This document shows positions 61,331 through 64,000 of a stretch of 64,000 bases of DNA, piece after piece (position 1 is the first letter of the stretch; every line of letters starts with the position of its first letter). Source of the stretch: Lichenostomus cassidix (Eukaryota > Chordata > Aves > Passeriformes > Meliphagidae); the NCBI GenBank assembly GCA_008360975.2, contig CM039182.1:18138324-18202323 (forward strand), given 5' to 3'. A program made the translations under genes and the position numbers. Below the pieces are notes generated by a model. That model was not told where the DNA came from. It did no database searches and saw only the letters and a list, made by a program, of their open reading frames with translations.

Positions 61331-64000
61331 CTAGGAAAAAAGCAAAAATAAAATAAAAAAATGGAATGATCATAGAAGCATTGAAAAAGAAACCACACAC
61401 ATTAAAACTGTTATCTGATATTAAGGAAGCAACTATTCTTTAAAAGTGAATGGGTGTGTTTTCCCTCAACCTTTACTTGAATATTAATGTTAGTTTGTGA
61501 AAAATGAAGCTTTCTCCACCACATCTTGCAACTCTGACATACATTAAAGCTACTCGCAGGTCCATCTCCAAGATTTCCTTCCTGGATTCCACACCCTAGA
61601 ATTCTGGAGACAAGCCTCCAAAAACTATAGCATAGGATAGACTTACATGCCAAGAAGCTTGGACACAGTCCAAAACTCCATACTGTACTTCCTTCTCCTA
61701 GCATCTTTGTATTGACCCAGGTGGTCAACCACAAAGAAGTGCTGTAGATAAGATCAGCACAGGTGCACATAACTATGGCTGACTGCAGAGTCTCTGCTGA
61801 TTCCCACTTATCCTGGGAGACAAAAACCAACCTCACTTTCTGTCTCAAAAAAAGGAGGTCAGGAAGTTGACTTATCCCTACAACTGTTCCAAGACCGCAT
61901 GTCTGGAAATAAGTAGTTTGATCACAGAATCACAGGCTAAGCTGAGCTGCAATGGACCCATCAGGATCATCAAAGTCCAACTCTTGACCCTGCACAGCAG
62001 GGTCACACCCTGCACCCCAAGAATCACACCATGTGCCCAAATGCTTCTGGAACTCTGTCAGGCTTGGTGTTGTGACCACTTCCCTGGGGAGCCTGTTCCA
62101 GTACCCAGACAGCTTCTGGGCGAAGAACATTTTTCTAATATCCAACCTAAACCTCCCCTGACAGCAACGCCAGACCATTCCCTCAGGTCCTGTCACTGGT
62201 CACCACAGAGAAGAGATCAGTGCCTGCCCCTCCTGTTCCCCTCATGAAGAGTTTGTAGACTCCAATGACGTCTTCCCTCAGCCTCCTCCAGGCTGAACAC
62301 ACCAAGTGACCTCAGCCACTCCTCTCAAGGCTTCCCCTCAGGGCCCTTCACCATCCTCATGGCCCTCCTTTGGACACTCTCTAATAGTTTAATATCTTTT
62401 TCATATTGTGGTACCCAGAACTGCCCCCAGGGCTCAAGGTGAGGCCATCCCAGTGCAGTGCAGAGCAGGACAATCTCCTCCCTTGCCTGGCTGGTGATGC
62501 TGTGCCTGATACACCCCAGGTCACAGATGGCCCTCCTGGCTGCCAGGGCACTGCTGGCTCATGTTCAATTTGCCATTGACCAGGATGCCCAGGTCACTTC
62601 CTACAGGGCTGCTCTCCAGCCTCTCATTCCCCAGTCTGTCTGTACATCCAGCGTTTCCCCATCCCAGGTGCAGAATCTGGCAGTCACCCTTCTTAAAGTT
62701 CATATTGTTGGTGATTGCTCAGCCCTCTAATTTATTAAGGTCTCTCTGCAGGGCCTCCTGGCCTTCAATGGGTTCAACAGCTCCTGCCAGTTTCGTATCA
62801 TCTGTAAACTTGCTTGGTATCCCTTCCAGTCCAGGGTCCAAGTCATCTCTGATGTAATATTCTTCCAATAGACACCAGGATCACAACACTGTTTCTGCTA
62901 TAACTGCCTCCTATTAAGTTCCTAATATCATGTTTATCTCTAAGTTTCCTAGAGCACATGAACCAATTCAAAACCCGAGATGACAGAAATTAACAGGTCT
63001 GACATACATTCCACTTTAACTGCTCCAAATTACAAGCACCAGAACACCATTATACGAGATTCTATACCTAGGAATCACTATATCACAACCTTTATATATT
63101 TCCAGGTTAGGGACAACTCAAAGCATACAAAACTAACAATCTTCTTAAGTAAATCAAGAGCATCAGATGCAAACATAACACCACATCCTTCAAACAGAGT
63201 GGGACACTTGTTCTTCTCCCTGGTCCCTGAACAGGGCTGATCTCCATTACCAGCTAACTGACAAGACAGCAGATAAAGGAGCCTATGATGGTAGAAGTGC
63301 CTCAGAAATAGATTGTGCAAATGTATTTGAGGAACTAGAAATTTCATTCCTGAAATTCATATGGATAAAGCATATCTCAAGGACTATCTATCTTAACCTG
63401 CAAGAAATTTGTAAGACTATCTTTCTTAACCTGTAAAAAAAATTCAATTAGCAGCAAAGAGGCTTTCACGGAGGGTAGAACAGAAAAATTCTTTTATTAT
63501 TTTTTCTCAGTGCACTGGTATAGAGAGCTGCACACAGAAAGAAAAATCTTTAGGATTGTCTTATCTTTTGTCTTTTGCTTCACTCATCTCTCTCAGACAC
63601 TCACTAAAATGATCAGCAATTTATTGAAAGTCAGCATTAAACCTATGGTGAAATTTAGATATAAAAGTGGCTGAAAGCTTCTTAATCGTTCCGCAAGTTG
63701 CCTGCAGACCGGGATGATTACACCTTTTTATTTTTGGTCAAAACACTGAAATTAACTGATCAGTTCATTTTAAACAAAATCCTACATATGCAGTATATTC
63801 ATGTATCCTAACACTTCAGGTCTCCAAACATTAAATACTAAGTGCCAAAAGACACACAGTAGCAATAGTTTTATTTCAGTGAATTTCTCACACATTGAAC
63901 TGGATTCCTAAAGCAAGAAGCCTGGTATATATTGATGGTCACTGCAATAAAGTTTGTTCCCACCCCAAAGCTGCAAGCTGGCAGCTCAAAGCCAATGAGA
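61331..64000 (-). other. MLLT10: Intron upstream of the knuckle exon (incomplete)
   Basis: At least 2.7 kb of intron with no upstream exon found. It holds the CR1 3' end at 61921-62850. From about 62860 to 64000 I see only AT-rich sequence. Confidence 0.85.
61921..62850 (-). mobile_element. CR1 LINE, 5'-truncated, with ORF2 C-terminus and 3' end
   Basis: Minus-strand reading gives broken but clear CR1 ORF2 text: [47 protein letters not shown], then RLDIRKMFFAQKLSGYWNRL and PREVVTTPSL. It ends with the CR1-type 3' terminus, which carries a repeated GATTCTGTGAT motif. Several stops and frame shifts make it inactive. About 0.93 kb remains of a roughly 4-5 kb element. It lies in the same orientation as MLLT10. 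Confidence 0.93.

Larger units (their letters stand above)
1..64000 (-). other. MLLT10: MLLT10 (AF10) gene, internal part, eight exons
   Basis: Eight minus-strand exons join in phase to give about 460 residues matching vertebrate AF10, recognised from memory of the family. AF10 is a nuclear protein that reads histone H3 through its PHD-knuckle-PHD (PZP) module and recruits or stimulates the H3K79 methyltransferase DOT1L through a C-terminal coiled coil. The window holds the zinc knuckle, second PHD finger, basic region and AT-hook region. It lacks the start, first PHD finger, DOT1L-binding region, promoter and 3' end. The paralogue MLLT6 (AF17) is less likely: the stretch after the second PHD finger and the Ser-rich exons match AF10. 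Boundary phases, in transcript order, are 0-1, 1-0, 0-2, 2-0, 0-0, 0-0, 0-1 and 1-1. Confidence 0.96.

Noticed and set aside
61411..61848. Minus-strand open frame of 145 codons
   Set aside because: It lies in intron between an exon and a CR1 copy. There is no similarity I recognise and no splice-site agreement with MLLT10 phase.
62458..62857. Plus-strand open frames of 90-98 codons
   Set aside because: They are antisense readings of the CR1 element; the minus strand carries the recognisable reverse transcriptase C-terminus.
61331..64000. Search for the preceding MLLT10 exon (end of the first PHD finger)
   Set aside because: No matching peptide with a phase-0 donor was found; the exon is probably beyond position 64000.
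1..64000. CRISPR arrays, operons, tRNA or rRNA genes, prokaryotic signals
   Set aside because: None seen. Spliced exons, CR1 elements and LTRs show this is animal nuclear DNA.

Overview
This window is vertebrate nuclear DNA, almost certainly from a bird. It lies inside one large gene on the minus strand. Eight exons with canonical GT/AG boundaries and consistent reading phase translate without interruption to the middle of AF10 (MLLT10), a PHD-finger chromatin reader and DOT1L cofactor. In transcript order they lie at 61330-61276, 48939-48830, 42621-42518, 40066-39973, 37966-37871, 25773-25678, 18751-18496 and 16479-15910. Together they hold 1,381 coding bases. The bird assignment rests on the repeats: CR1 LINE 3' ends and two LTRs of types abundant in bird genomes.

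Layout of the gene: the exons at 61.3, 48.9, 42.6 and 40.0 kb encode the zinc knuckle and second (extended) PHD finger of the histone-reading PZP module. The two 96-base exons at 37.9 and 25.7 kb encode a lysine-rich basic segment. The exons at 18.6 and 16.2 kb encode a Ser/Gly-rich low-complexity region with AT-hook-like motifs. The start codon, first PHD finger, C-terminal octapeptide-motif/leucine-zipper region that binds DOT1L, promoter and 3' end all lie outside the window. No second gene was supported on either strand.

Everything else is intron (about 62.6 kb), mostly AT-rich unique sequence with a light repeat load: a degraded RTE-like reverse transcriptase fragment (about 1725-2075), CR1 pieces (10.2, 10.6, 57.7-58.2 and 61.9-62.9 kb), a probable solo LTR in gene-sense orientation (21253-22365), an antisense LTR with a TATA box (about 32483-33081), an 83-bp tandem duplication (23407-23568), a TA/CA microsatellite (60221-60303), several A-rich tracts and a perfect hairpin (53465-53494). 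The least expected items are the RTE-like fossil, the sense LTR, and the two consecutive exons with weak donor sites whose read-through would give short alternative C-termini. I found no sign of a novel multi-gene system.
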